Shown: positions 9,881 to 18,967 of the stretch, in pieces | Numbering within the stretch: the stretch's first letter is position 1 | Layout: each line of letters opens with the position of its first letter | NCBI RefSeq assembly: GCF_000307775.2 | Contig: NZ_KK020676.1 | Coordinates: 2,566,341 to 2,630,340 of the forward strand | Length of the DNA: 64,000 nucleotides | Source of the DNA: Stutzerimonas stutzeri KOS6 | GTDB lineage: Bacteria > Pseudomonadota > Gammaproteobacteria > Pseudomonadales > Pseudomonadaceae | Direction of reading: 5' to 3' | The notes under the pieces: generated by a model | Databases searched by the model: none | What the model saw: only the letters and a program-made list of their open reading frames with translations | Told to the model about the DNA's origin: nothing | Program-made: the position numbers and the translations under genes

Positions 9881-12150
9881 CAGCGTTCCTCTGTTGTTAT
9901 TTTCTTGATCGGTAAACGGCAGCGCATGCAAAGTCCCTCGAGTTCGCCCGGCCGTCCTTGCAGCGCACCGCCAAACCCCTCGATGATGCTGCGGCTCATC
10001 GGCAACCCGAGCCCGAGACCATCCGGTTTGCGGGTGAAGAACGGCGTAAAGGCCTGCTCCAGTTCGTACTCGTCCAACCCGCGCCCCTGATCCTCAACCG
10101 CCAGGACCACCTCGCCAGCCTGACGCTCGGCTCGCAACACGATACGCGACGGTTGCCCTGGATGGGCTTCGCGGTTCGCTTCTATGGCATTACGCAAGAG
10201 GTTGATCAACACCTGCTCGAGCAACACACGGTCGGCATAGACCTGTGGCAGGTCGCCCGCCAGTTGCTGCTCGATGCTCACCTGGGCAGCAGTCGTCTCC
10301 CAGGCGCAAAGGCGCACCGCGTCGCGCGCGACTTCAGCAACATCGAGCGACTGCATGCGCCGCTGCCCCTTGCGTAGAAATGCCCGCAAGCGCTTGATCA
10401 CCTCCGAGGCATGGTTGGCATGCTCGGTAATGCGCTCCAGGCCCTGGGCAACCCGCTCGGCGGCTCGTGGGTTCTGCCCTATGCTCTGCAAATAGCGCTG
10501 GCTGGCGCTGGCGTAGTTGACCACCGCCGCGAGTGGCTGGTTGATCTCATGCGCGATACCGGATGCCAACTCGCCGAGTGTGACGAGGCGCCCGGTGTGT
10601 GCCAGCTCGTCCTGGTGGCGACGCTGTTGCGCCTCGCGCAGCTCGCGTTCGCTCATGTCGCGGGCAACCAGCGAGTAATAGCGCTCACCGCCTGTTGTCA
10701 GATGCGCCAGTAACACCAGGGAAATCGGTACCGAGGCACCGCCATCCTGCGCGAGCAATCGGGAATCGGTGCTCCAGACGCCCTCGCGTTCGGCGGTGTC
10801 ACGACCAGCCCCGCGCAGCAGAACCAACATCTCGCTGTCGAACAGCGCATCCAGCGCTGGCATGTGCCCCTCGAGCAGGCGTAGCGTGCGCCTTGCAGCC
10901 GGGTTGAGATAGGTCACCCGCCCCTCGGCATCGATGAACAACACCAGGTCGGTATTCACTTCCACCACCTCGGCAAGGCGTCGGCGGTTCTCCTCGGCCT
11001 GCACCCGAGCGGTGATGTCGCGCGACACGCTGACTACCTCGACCACCGCACCGGTGTAGGTTTCGCGGATGGCATGGCTCGCGGTTTCGAACCACAGGTA
11101 ATGGCCATCGCGATGGCGTACCCGATAGGTCATGGTGTGATACCCATCCACCTCAAGCGCGTCGCGGCTGCGTGCCGGCAGTTGAGCCCGATCCTCGGGA
11201 TGGAAGAAAGCTTCCACGAGTTTCCCGCGCAGCTCCTCCGGCCAGTAGCCGAGCAGCCGCCAGGCCGCCGGGGAAGCGTCGAGAAACCGCCCATCCGGTG
11301 CATGACGGGAAATCAGGTCAGTGGTGTTTTCAGTGATCAGCCGATAAAGACGCCGTGCTCGCGCCGCATCCCGCTCGGCCAGAACTTGTTCCGTTGCTTC
11401 ACGACAGCGTGCCAGGACTCGGTTTTGCGTTGGGTCCGGGATAAAAGTCCAGATCAGAATGCGCTGGCCGTACTCAGCCTCCACGCCTTCTATCGCCCGC
11501 TGCTGAGCCAGACAGGCACCGACCAACGCGGCGTGGTTGACCGGCAGGAAGCGCAACAGCTCGTCCAGCGGGCGATCGGCCAACAGTGCCAGCAAGGCAG
11601 CGTTCAGCTCGATCGGCCGTGCATGGTCATCCAGTAACAGGCTCGGTTGCGGATCCAGGCCGAGCAGCGGCGAATGGCGCGCCAGCCCGCCCGCGCATGC
11701 GAGCAGGCTCAGCAGTAGCTCGCGCACCCAGCCCAGCGAGCATGGCCCGGCATCGCCATCGGTGACGAGCAACAGCAAGCCGGGTACGGCTTCGTCCATA
11801 TCCAGCGCCAGCACGGCGCCCTGAACGATGCCTGCCCGACGAAGCCGGCCGGCCAGCCAGCAGTCCGATACGCGGACCGCGGCCAGGTCGAGTATGCCGT
11901 CGCAGCCAAGTCGATCACGCAGCAGGCGATCGCTGGCCTGCAGTGGATCTCCCTGCCCGGGAGGCAACTGTGCGCCACTGCCTTCATGGGCATAGATCTC
12001 GGCACCCGCCTGCCAGGTCATGTAATAGGCCTGGCGCACCCTGGGGCAGCCGCGCAGTACCCGACACAGGGCATCGGCGCGCGCGCCGAGAGCCACCTGT
12101 TCACGCTGCAGGCGCAGCCAGGTGTGAAGGCGAACGGGAGTTGTGCTCAT
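9880..12150 (-). CDS. PAS-containing sensor histidine kinase
   Basis: 756 residues with no obvious membrane segment, so probably cytoplasmic. About 250 N-terminal residues are unrecognised (possibly GAF-like). A PAS/PAC pair follows (about 265-375; FLDASPAAWRLLGYWPEELR and HRDGHYLWFETASHAI), then a second PAS (about 385-500; LFIDAEGRVTYLNPAARRTL). The HisKA H-box is GIAHEINQPLAAVVNYASA near residue 540. The HATPase has N-box NLLRNAIEAN and G-boxes DQGRGLDE and GLGLGLPMS. FixL-like in plan, but whether heme is bound cannot be told. Forms a two-component pair with the overlapping FixJ-type gene. Confidence 0.9.
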   Translation of the reverse strand: MSTTPVRLHTWLRLQREQVALGARADALCRVLRGCPRVRQAYYMTWQAGAEIYAHEGSGAQLPPGQGDPLQASDRLLRDRLGCDGILDLAAVRVSDCWLAGRLRRAGIVQGAVLALDMDEAVPGLLLLVTDGDAGPCSLGWVRELLLSLLACAGGLARHSPLLGLDPQPSLLLDDHARPIELNAALLALLADRPLDELLRFLPVNHAALVGACLAQQRAIEGVEAEYGQRILIWTFIPDPTQNRVLARCREATEQVLAERDAARARRLYRLITENTTDLISRHAPDGRFLDASPAAWRLLGYWPEELRGKLVEAFFHPEDRAQLPARSRDALEVDGYHTMTYRVRHRDGHYLWFETASHAIRETYTGAVVEVVSVSRDITARVQAEENRRRLAEVVEVNTDLVLFIDAEGRVTYLNPAARRTLRLLEGHMPALDALFDSEMLVLLRGAGRDTAEREGVWSTDSRLLAQDGGASVPISLVLLAHLTTGGERYYSLVARDMSERELREAQQRRHQDELAHTGRLVTLGELASGIAHEINQPLAAVVNYASASQRYLQSIGQNPRAAERVAQGLERITEHANHASEVIKRLRAFLRKGQRRMQSLDVAEVARDAVRLCAWETTAAQVSIEQQLAGDLPQVYADRVLLEQVLINLLRNAIEANREAHPGQPSRIVLRAERQAGEVVLAVEDQGRGLDEYELEQAFTPFFTRKPDGLGLGLPMSRSIIEGFGGALQGRPGELEGLCMRCRLPIKKITTEER

Positions 12151-12341
12151 AGGCGATCCGTCTGAAAGGAGGGCCAGGTGGTACCAGCAGAATACCTGGA
12201 AACTGATATAGGACTATTACCATATTAGTTAAGCAATACTTCCATGTTTTTTCCGATTGATCTATAAGGTTTGCAAGCCGCCCGAGCAAAGCACCGGGCG
12301 ACACAAAACAAGAGCTAATAATCAGCCAAATGGTGTCTTGC

Positions 12342-13991
12342 ATGAGCATCTACGAACAGGGCCTTGCGCCCGCCGCAGTCAACTATGTTGCCCTCAGCCC
12401 GCTGAGCTTCATCGAGCGCACCGCCAGCGTCTATCCCGATTACCCAGCCGTGATACACGGCTCTATCCGTCGTACCTGGGCCGACACCTACACGCGCTGC
12501 CGGCGCCTGGCCTCGGCACTGGCCGGGCGGGGCATCGGCAAGGGCGATACGGTCGCGGTGATGTTGCCCAATATTCCCTCGATGCTCGAGGCACATTTTG
12601 CCGTGCCAATGATCGGCGCCGTGCTCAACACGCTCAATGTTCGACTGGACGCCGAGGCCATAGCATTCATGCTCCAGCATGGCGAGGCCCGGGTGTTGAT
12701 CGCCGACCGCGAGTTCGCCTCGGTAGTGCGCGCCGCCGTCGGGATGCTCGACCACCCTCCGTTGGTGATCGATGTGGACGACCCCGAGTACGGCGAGGGC
12801 GAGCCGGTTTCCAACCTCGACTACGAGGCGTTGCTCGCCGAAGGAGACCCGGCGTTCGCCTGGCAGTGGCCGGAAGATGAGTGGCAGGCGATCAGCCTCA
12901 ACTACACCTCCGGCACCACCGGCAACCCCAAGGGCGTGGTCTATCACCACCGTGGCGCCTATCTGAATGCGCTGGGCAACCAGATGACCTGGGCGATGGG
13001 CAACCATCCAGTCTATCTCTGGACGCTACCGATGTTCCACTGCAACGGCTGGTGCTATCCGTGGACAGTCACGGCGCTGGCCGGCGTGCACGTGTTCCTG
13101 CGCCGGGTCGACCCGCAGAAGATCCTCGGACTGATTCGCGAACATCAGGTCACCCACCTGTGCGGCGCGCCGATCGTGCTCAATGCGCTGGTTAACATGC
13201 CGGCGTCGGCAAAGGCCGCCATCGACCATCCGGTGCAGGCCATGGTCGCTGGCGCCGCACCACCGGCCAAAGTGATCGGCGCTGTCGAGGAAATGGGCAT
13301 CAAGGTGACGCATGTCTACGGCCTGACCGAAGTCTATGGTCCGGTAACCATCTGCGCCTGGCATGCCGAATGGGACGAACGCCCGTTGGAGGAGCGAGCG
13401 GAAATCAAGGCGCGACAGGGCGTGCGCTACCCGACCCTGGAAGGACTGATGGTGGCCGATCCCAAGACGCTGGAGCCGACGCCGCGCGACGGCCAGACCA
13501 TCGGTGAGATCTTCATGCGCGGCAACACGGTGATGAAGGGCTACCTGAAGAACCCCAGTGCGACTGCCGAAGCGTTCGAAGGCGGTTGGTTCCACACCGG
13601 CGACCTCGCCGTCTGCCATCCGGACGGCTATGTGGAAATCAAGGACCGGCTCAAGGACATCATCATTTCAGGCGGCGAGAACATTTCCACCATCGAACTC
13701 GAGGGTGTGCTCTATCGCCATCCGGCCGTACTGGAGGCTGCCGTGGTGGCCCGACCGGACGAGAAATGGGGCGAAACCCCGTGTGCATTCATCAACCTCA
13801 AGGCCGACCACCAAGCCGTCGACGAAGACGCCATCATCGCCTTCTGCCGCGAGCATCTAGCTGCGTTCAAAGTACCGCGCACCGTGGTATTCGAGGTTCT
13901 ACCAAAAACCTCGACCGGCAAGATCCAGAAGTACGTCCTGCGAGAGCGGGCTCGCGATCTGTCCCCACCTGGGTCTACGCCCCCAGCGTAA
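12342..13991 (+). CDS. AMP-dependent acyl-CoA synthetase
   Basis: About 549 residues from MSIYEQGLAPA (an ATG at 12330 is also in frame; neither has a strong ribosome-binding site). Activates a carboxylic acid with ATP and CoA through an acyl-adenylate. Seen: P-loop YTSGTTGNPKG, the HVYGLTEVYGP motif, GWFHTGDLA, the hinge KDRLKDIIISGGENIS and the C-terminal catalytic Lys in KTSTGKIQKYVL. It belongs to the medium-chain/methylmercaptopropionate-CoA ligase-like group. The 5' leader contains a 6-bp stem CGCCCG...CGGGCG (12279-12300). Divergent from the sensor kinase, and plausibly the feeder of acyl-CoA for the beta-oxidation operon. Confidence 0.9.
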   Translation: MSIYEQGLAPAAVNYVALSPLSFIERTASVYPDYPAVIHGSIRRTWADTYTRCRRLASALAGRGIGKGDTVAVMLPNIPSMLEAHFAVPMIGAVLNTLNVRLDAEAIAFMLQHGEARVLIADREFASVVRAAVGMLDHPPLVIDVDDPEYGEGEPVSNLDYEALLAEGDPAFAWQWPEDEWQAISLNYTSGTTGNPKGVVYHHRGAYLNALGNQMTWAMGNHPVYLWTLPMFHCNGWCYPWTVTALAGVHVFLRRVDPQKILGLIREHQVTHLCGAPIVLNALVNMPASAKAAIDHPVQAMVAGAAPPAKVIGAVEEMGIKVTHVYGLTEVYGPVTICAWHAEWDERPLEERAEIKARQGVRYPTLEGLMVADPKTLEPTPRDGQTIGEIFMRGNTVMKGYLKNPSATAEAFEGGWFHTGDLAVCHPDGYVEIKDRLKDIIISGGENISTIELEGVLYRHPAVLEAAVVARPDEKWGETPCAFINLKADHQAVDEDAIIAFCREHLAAFKVPRTVVFEVLPKTSTGKIQKYVLRERARDLSPPGSTPPA

Positions 13992-14024
13992 CCAAGCCTG
14001 ATTCCCACGTTTCTGCCTAGCACT

Positions 14025-14045
14025 GCCATCCCGCGCAGGGATGGC
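14025..14045. terminator. stem-loop after acyl-CoA synthetase gene
   Basis: GCCATCCC (14025-14032) and GGGATGGC (14038-14045) form a perfect 8-bp stem with a 5-nt loop, 34 bp after the synthetase stop. There is no T-run. It may terminate or attenuate transcription before the permease gene. Confidence 0.45.
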
Positions 14046-14104
14046 GGCTGCCAGCGGCATCCGTTCACAACAAGAAGGCGCCACGCGGCGCCAACGGAGG
14101 CTCC

Positions 14105-15478
14105 ATGCAACTCTACAAACGCAACGATGGCGATGAACAACCCAGCTGGAAGGCCGGCCCCTTCAAGCTCCGCCTGCCCTTCGTGCACTACCGCTGGGAA
14201 ACCGCGGAGATGCTCCAGGCGCTGATCATGTTCGTGGTCAGCCTGGGCATGATCCCGCTGCTGGAGAAGTACCTGGGCCTGCCCTACGACGTGGCGCTGG
14301 CCTACGTGGTGGTGTGCGGCATCGGCTTCATGCTGCCGGCACTGCTCGGGGTGCCGCTGGTGCCGGGCTGGATCACCCCCGGCATACCGGTGGTGCTGCT
14401 GTTTCTCGGCAACTTCGAACCGGGGCCGGAGGCGATCCGCGCGCTGTTCGCCCTGCAGATCCTGGTCTGCGTCATCTTCTTCCTGCTCGGGGTCACGCGG
14501 CTGGGCAGCGTGATGGTGCGCATCGTGCCCAACTCGATGAAGGGCGGGATCATCATCGGCGCCGGCATCGCCGCGCTGATCGGCGAGATCGAGGCCGGCG
14601 GACGCCTGGCCAACACGCCCATCTCGCTGGTGCTGGGCAGTCTGATCTGCCTGTACCTGATGTTCTCGGTGTCGTTCCGCGGCCTCACCGAGCGGGTGCC
14701 GCTGGCACGCAAGATCGTCAACTACGGCATGGTTCCGGGGATGATCGTGGCGATCGTCGCCGGCATTGCGGTGGGCGAGTACAGGATGCCGGACGTGCGC
14801 GTCGGCATCACAGCACCGGCTTTCGACCAGCTCTGGCAGTACCTGCCCTTCGCCGTCGGCTTCCCCGACGCCCAGGTCTTCATGCTGGCGGTGCCCACCG
14901 CGGTGATCGCCTACATCATCGCCTTCGGCGACATCATCGTCGGCCAGTCGCTGATGCAGCGCGCCGACGAACTGCGTACCGACGAGAAGATCGAAATCAA
15001 CGTCGACCGCATCCACCTGGTCTGTGCCATCCGCAACGCCCTGCACGCCTTCTTCGCGCCCTACCCGGGCCTGGCCGGTCCGCTGTGGACGGCGGTCGCG
15101 GCGACCATGGCAGAGCGCTACAAGTACGGTCGCAAGGCGATGGAGTCGATCTACAGCGGTGCCGGCACCTTCTGGATCACTGGCTTCCTGGCGCTGTTCG
15201 TCCTGCCGCTGGTGAGCTTCTTCCAGCCGGTGCTACCGATCGCTCTGTCGCTGACGCTGATTCTCACCGGCTACATCTGCCTGATGGTTGGCTTCGAGCA
15301 GCTCAACAACAACGCCGAGCGCGGCATCGCGGGCACCATGGGCGTGGTGCTGGCGGTCTATGGCGCGGGCTGGGGCTTGGCGGCCGGTGCCTTGCTGTAC
15401 CTGCTGATCGAGCGCACCCACCTGCTGCGCTTCGCCTCCCCGGGGCTGCCCACCCAGCGCCCCAGCGAAACCGAGTGA
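14105..15478 (+). CDS. multi-pass permease, SLC23/NCS2-like
   Basis: 457 residues with a good ribosome-binding site (CGGAGG before ATG 14105). The protein is dominated by hydrophobic helices, for example residues around ALIMFVVSLGMIPLL, VALAYVVVCGIGFMLPALLG, LVCVIFFLLGV, GIIIGAGIAALIG and IVAIVAGIAVG. The conserved acidic NCS2-like region around VIAYIIAFGDIIVGQSLM suggests a secondary transporter in the xanthine/uracil/ascorbate-like superfamily. The substrate is unknown; next to a CoA ligase and an aromatic pathway, an organic acid or aromatic substrate is possible, which is inference only. It is followed by an inverted repeat at 15502-15536. Confidence 0.6.
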   Translation: MQLYKRNDGDEQPSWKAGPFKLRLPFVHYRWETAEMLQALIMFVVSLGMIPLLEKYLGLPYDVALAYVVVCGIGFMLPALLGVPLVPGWITPGIPVVLLFLGNFEPGPEAIRALFALQILVCVIFFLLGVTRLGSVMVRIVPNSMKGGIIIGAGIAALIGEIEAGGRLANTPISLVLGSLICLYLMFSVSFRGLTERVPLARKIVNYGMVPGMIVAIVAGIAVGEYRMPDVRVGITAPAFDQLWQYLPFAVGFPDAQVFMLAVPTAVIAYIIAFGDIIVGQSLMQRADELRTDEKIEINVDRIHLVCAIRNALHAFFAPYPGLAGPLWTAVAATMAERYKYGRKAMESIYSGAGTFWITGFLALFVLPLVSFFQPVLPIALSLTLILTGYICLMVGFEQLNNNAERGIAGTMGVVLAVYGAGWGLAAGALLYLLIERTHLLRFASPGLPTQRPSETE

Positions 15479-15863
15479 CCGCCGTCCGCCCTCACCCCAA
15501 ACCGCCCGCATCGGTCCGCGCGGCCGGTGCGGGCGGCTAGAAAGGCCGTGCGCAACCAAGCAGGCCATTGCCACAATTCTCCGCGGTGCCCGGCTCAACA
15601 GCCGCGAGAAGGAAGAGCTGCCCCTCGACTCCGGCAAGCTGGCTGGAGGTGATGAATCAGCCAGCCTGAATGCTGGCAATCTGAGCAGCCACCTCGCAAA
15701 TCTCCATAGACCCGCCGGGCGCCTCTCGATTGATCCGGAGAGTTGATCTTGCACGTTCTCGTCGGTACCCCAGAGCAGCCTTTATAACGCACGCGACCCG
15801 CTACCAGGGCGCTCGTCCAGACCGAATGGCCATGCAAGAAACGAGAAACAATGGTGTGGTCCG
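15479..15863. other. intergenic region with one GC-rich stem-loop
   Basis: 385 bp between the convergent permease and ferredoxin genes. CCGCCCGCA (15502-15510) and TGCGGGCGG (15528-15536) make a 9-bp stem and could terminate the permease transcript, without a T-run. The rest has short open frames with no recognisable protein; I see nothing else in it. Confidence 0.45.
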
Positions 15864-16214
15864 TCAGACTTGCGACGGCGCCGCCTCGGTCCTTAGGGTT
15901 TCCGACAGTGGCGCCCCGCATACGCGCTTCTTCATCTTGCCGAGCACCTGCAGGCAGAGGTCGCTGTGCGGCATGATCCGGCAGGCCAGCACTATGCCTT
16001 GTACCTGCTCCTCAGCGCTGACGTGGGTCAGGCTCATGACCTTCGCCTCGTAGCTGCCGTGAGTGACCTGCACCTTGCACACGCCACAGCCGCCCCCGCG
16101 GCAGCCCAGCGGAATGCCGCGCCGACCGAGGCGAGCCATGCCATGCAGGACAGACTCATGCTCGTCACAGGGATAGCGCTCAGCGGTGTCTTCGATGGTG
16201 ATCTGGTGTTTCAT
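15864..16214 (-). CDS. dmpQ: plant-type 2Fe-2S ferredoxin, reactivator of catechol 2,3-dioxygenase
   Basis: 116 residues from MKHQITIEDT, preceded by GAGGGCG. The 2Fe-2S ligands are Cys38, Cys43, Cys46 (GCRGGGCGVCKV) and Cys78 (LACRI), the chloroplast-type pattern of the XylT/DmpQ/NahT ferredoxins. These re-reduce oxidised iron of catechol 2,3-dioxygenase. In the classic dmp operon dmpQ directly precedes the dioxygenase gene dmpB. Here it is the last gene of the lower-pathway operon, 12 kb from dmpB and on a different transcript. Confidence 0.85.
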   Translation of the reverse strand: MKHQITIEDTAERYPCDEHESVLHGMARLGRRGIPLGCRGGGCGVCKVQVTHGSYEAKVMSLTHVSAEEQVQGIVLACRIMPHSDLCLQVLGKMKKRVCGAPLSETLRTEAAPSQV

Positions 16215-16221
16215 ATCGCCC

Positions 16222-16668
16222 TCACTCTGCCGTGTCCAGGCCCAGCGCTGCCAGCGCGACGCGGGCGCAGGCTTCATCCTGCTCCTCGCTGCCGCCTGAG
16301 ACGCCGACGCCACCGATGCAGCATCCGTCGACGATGATCGGCAACCCCCCGCCCAGCACCACCAGCCGCGGCCGGGTGATCAGGCCGGTATGCAGGCGCA
16401 GGTTGTCGCCGATCACCTCCAGCCACTTCCCAGTGGCAAAACCGAAACTGGCGGCGGTATAGGCCTTGTCGATGGCAATGCTTTCCGAATGCAGGAACGC
16501 CTCGCACATGCGCAGATAGGCCAGCGTGTTGCCACTGCGATCGACCAGCGCGACATGCACGCGGATGCCCTGACGCTCAGCACAGTCCAGCGCCGCCTGG
16601 GCGGCGGCCGCGGCGCCGCGCCAGTCGAGACGCATACCCTGGGGCCGGAGGAAATCGGTGGACGTCAT
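16222..16668 (-). CDS. GlcG/HbpS-family protein (DUF336)
   Basis: 148 residues from MTSTDFLRPQG. The GlcG/HbpS fold is recognisable from ALVDRSGNTLAYLRMCEAF, SIAIDKAYTAASFGFATG, RLVVLGGGLPIIVDG and the C-terminal IGGVGVSGGSEEQDEACARV. Relatives bind heme or small metabolites and are often found at the ends of aromatic meta-cleavage operons, with no settled catalytic role. The ATG overlaps the stop of the upstream tautomerase gene (ATGA), so the genes are translationally coupled. There is no signal peptide, so it is cytoplasmic. Confidence 0.8.
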   Translation of the reverse strand: MTSTDFLRPQGMRLDWRGAAAAAQAALDCAERQGIRVHVALVDRSGNTLAYLRMCEAFLHSESIAIDKAYTAASFGFATGKWLEVIGDNLRLHTGLITRPRLVVLGGGLPIIVDGCCIGGVGVSGGSEEQDEACARVALAALGLDTAE

Positions 16669-17081
16669 CGCCCGACTTCCAGTGCCTTGTCGCGTACATC
16701 GATCTCCATCGCGCGCAGTAGATCGGCCGGTATGCCGCCAATCGACCAGTCCTGCGGATCCACCCGAATACACAACCCGCGCACCAACTGCGGCTGCACA
16801 TCAAGGATGCGCACCAGCAGTTCGGTGAAGCCGGCCATTAGCCGCCGCCGCTCCTCCAGCGGACGACCGTCAAACACGCGGAATTCGAAGTAAGGCGCCT
16901 GCCGCCCGGTTTCACCAGACACGGAGAAGCACTCTCGCGGATACAGGCTTATCATCGCTCGGATACGGTCGATGGGCGCGGCGAGTACCTTGCTGTACAG
17001 CCGCGAGGCTTCGTCGAGCAACTCGGCCTGTTGCTCGGCGCTTGCGCAGCCTTCCACCAAATGAAAGATCACGATTGGCAT
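16665..17081 (-). CDS. tautomerase-superfamily protein, long (138-residue) form
   Basis: 138 residues, beginning MPIVIFHLVEGCASAEQQAE so that processing exposes the catalytic Pro1 typical of the 4-oxalocrotonate tautomerase superfamily. It is about twice the length of a 4-OT monomer, like the fused beta-alpha-beta cis-CaaD/MSAD-type members. GGGAGATG lies upstream as ribosome-binding site. A canonical short 4-OT (dmpI) is encoded in the same operon, so this protein probably has a different substrate or isomerises a substituted dienol. Its exact reaction is not deducible. Confidence 0.75.
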   Translation of the reverse strand: MPIVIFHLVEGCASAEQQAELLDEASRLYSKVLAAPIDRIRAMISLYPRECFSVSGETGRQAPYFEFRVFDGRPLEERRRLMAGFTELLVRILDVQPQLVRGLCIRVDPQDWSIGGIPADLLRAMEIDVRDKALEVGR

Positions 17082-17139
17082 TGCGACATCTCCCAGACGT
17101 ATTTGTGATTGTTCGTCCACTTCATTTCGGTCGGTGGGC

Positions 17140-17889
17140 TCAGGGCAATCCGCGTCGTCGCCCCGAGTCGAGCATCAGCGTCGAGCCAGTCATCGCGTCG
17201 GCTTCCGGCGCAAGCAGCAGCGCCACCGCCCAGGCAACCTGCTCGGGCGTGGTAAAGGCGCCGAGTGATGATTCCGCGCGCATCTCGGCCAGTACCGCCG
17301 CGGTATCAACGCCACGCTGACTGGCGCGATCGGCGGCCACCCGCCGCAGCCGTTCGGTGTCGGCCGGGCCAGGCGCGACAAGATGCGCTGTGATTCCGCG
17401 CGCACCGTAGGCCAGGCTCAGCTGACGCACCGCGTTGACCAGCGCCGCGTTGGCTATGCCTGCCGATGCGGCGTAGGCGGTCGGCTCGAACCCATAGTGC
17501 CCGCCGATGGCGACCAGTCGCGAGCCGGCCCGCAGGTTCGGGTCGACCGCACGGACCAGGCGCAGCAGGCCTCCGACCTTGATGTTGACCGCGTCCACCA
17601 GTGACGTGATCGGCGCATCGAGCACGCCTCCGGCGACCGCCACGCCCGGCCCGTGCACCACCATCCGAACCGGGCGGTCGAGTGCCGCGCCGATGGCCGC
17701 GACCGAATCAACGGCAGCGATATCGGCAACGCAGGCAATCACCCGCGGACATTCCGCGCGCAACGCCTGCAGCCGCTCGGCGCTGCGCGCCACGGCCAGC
17801 ACGTCGAGTCCACTGTCGATCAGCCGCTCGACGATCCGGCGCCCGAAAGCGCCCGAGGCACCAACCACCACAGCCAGTTCGTTGGTCAC
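17140..17889 (-). CDS. SDR-fold protein with degenerate active site
   Basis: 249 residues from a GTG start at 17889 with a strong GGAGGAGG site. The N-terminal Rossmann motif is AVVVGASGAFGRRIV. Unlike active SDRs, the catalytic Ser region reads LVAIGGHYGF, and the YxxxK motif reads Tyr139-Ala-Ala-Ser-Ala143, so the lysine is missing. The NNAG motif is replaced by HGPG. The C-terminal LVAPGPADTERL corresponds to the normal PG motif. It lies in the lower-pathway operon between dmpG and the long tautomerase. It may be a binding or regulatory protein, or an SDR with altered chemistry; a dehydrogenase role is doubtful. Confidence 0.75.
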   Translation of the reverse strand: MTNELAVVVGASGAFGRRIVERLIDSGLDVLAVARSAERLQALRAECPRVIACVADIAAVDSVAAIGAALDRPVRMVVHGPGVAVAGGVLDAPITSLVDAVNIKVGGLLRLVRAVDPNLRAGSRLVAIGGHYGFEPTAYAASAGIANAALVNAVRQLSLAYGARGITAHLVAPGPADTERLRRVAADRASQRGVDTAAVLAEMRAESSLGAFTTPEQVAWAVALLLAPEADAMTGSTLMLDSGRRRGLP

Positions 17890-17917
17890 TGTTCACCCTC
17901 CTCCGCTGCACGTGACA

Positions 17918-18967
17918 TCAGGCCTGGAAAGCGATGCCACGCGCCTTGGCCATGGTCATGGCGGTGTCCTGGATCATGTCTTCCTGGCCACCGATCATCT
18001 TCTTGCGACCCAGTTCGACCAGGATGTCGCGCGCCGGTACGCCGAAGCGCTCAGACGCCCGCTTGGCATGCAGCAGGAAGGTCGAGTAGACGCCGGCATA
18101 GCCCAGAGTCAGCGACTCACGGTCGACACGCACCATGTGCTCCATCATCGGCACGATGATCTCTTCGGCGACGTCCATCAGCTTGAACAGATCCACGCCG
18201 GTGACCATGCCCATGCGCTCGCACACCGCGGCGAAGACTTCCAGCGGCGTATTGCCGGCGCCAGCTCCGAGCCCGGCAACCGAACCGTCGATACGTGTCG
18301 CGCCGGCCTCGATGGCGGCGATGGAGTTGGCGATGCCCATACCGAGGTTGTGGTGGCCATGGAAGCCGATCTCGGTCTCCGGCTCGAGTACCGCACGCAG
18401 CGCTCCGACCCGCGCCTTGACGTCATCGGGCAGCATGAAGCCGGCCGAATCGGTGACGTAGACGGTCTGCGCGCCATAGGACTCCATTAGCTTGCCCTGC
18501 CGGGAAATGCCTTCGGCATCGTTGAGGTGCGCCATCATCAGGAAGCCCGAGGTGTCCATACCCAGCTTGCGTGCATAAGCGATGTGCTGCGGCGATGTGT
18601 CGGCCTCGGTGCAATGGGTAGCCACGTGCACGCTACGCGCGCCGCAGTCGTAGGCCGACTGCAACTCCTGCATGGTGCCCAGCCCCGGAATCAGCAGCAC
18701 CGAGACTTTGGCCTGCTTCATTTCTGCCGCGACGGCGCTGATGTACTCCTCATTGCTGTGCGGAGCGAAACCATGCTGCATCGAGTTGCCGCCCAGGCCT
18801 GCGCCGTGGGTGACCTGAATATAAGGCACGCCGGCATGGTCTAGCGCGGTGGCGACCTGGATCATCTGCTCGACGCTGATCTGCTCGCGCTTGGCATGCA
18901 TGCCGTCGCGCAGGCACATGTCATGGAGGATGACCTTACGACCTTTGAGACTGTTGGACTGGCTCAT
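17918..18967 (-). CDS. dmpG: 4-hydroxy-2-oxovalerate aldolase
   Basis: 349 residues from ATG 18967, which overlaps the dmpF stop (TGATG); a GTG one codon upstream is the alternative. Class II, metal-dependent aldolase cleaving 4-hydroxy-2-oxovalerate to pyruvate and acetaldehyde. Seen: [15 protein letters not shown] near the N-terminus with the metal/catalytic Asp and His, and the metal-binding [15 protein letters not shown]. It forms a channeling complex with the acylating aldehyde dehydrogenase DmpF encoded just upstream. Confidence 0.95.
   Translation of the reverse strand: MSQSNSLKGRKVILHDMCLRDGMHAKREQISVEQMIQVATALDHAGVPYIQVTHGAGLGGNSMQHGFAPHSNEEYISAVAAEMKQAKVSVLLIPGLGTMQELQSAYDCGARSVHVATHCTEADTSPQHIAYARKLGMDTSGFLMMAHLNDAEGISRQGKLMESYGAQTVYVTDSAGFMLPDDVKARVGALRAVLEPETEIGFHGHHNLGMGIANSIAAIEAGATRIDGSVAGLGAGAGNTPLEVFAAVCERMGMVTGVDLFKLMDVAEEIIVPMMEHMVRVDRESLTLGYAGVYSTFLLHAKRASERFGVPARDILVELGRKKMIGGQEDMIQDTAMTMAKARGIAFQA

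Noticed and set aside
12289-12300. Possible sigma-54 or operator site in the leader of the acyl-CoA synthetase
   Set aside because: Only a 6-bp stem is present and no GG-N10-GC spacing with proper flanks was found; mentioned under the gene, not called.
13712-15046. 444-codon reverse frame opposite the CoA ligase end and permease
   Set aside because: Shadow ORF with high His/Asp/Arg content spanning two real genes on the other strand.
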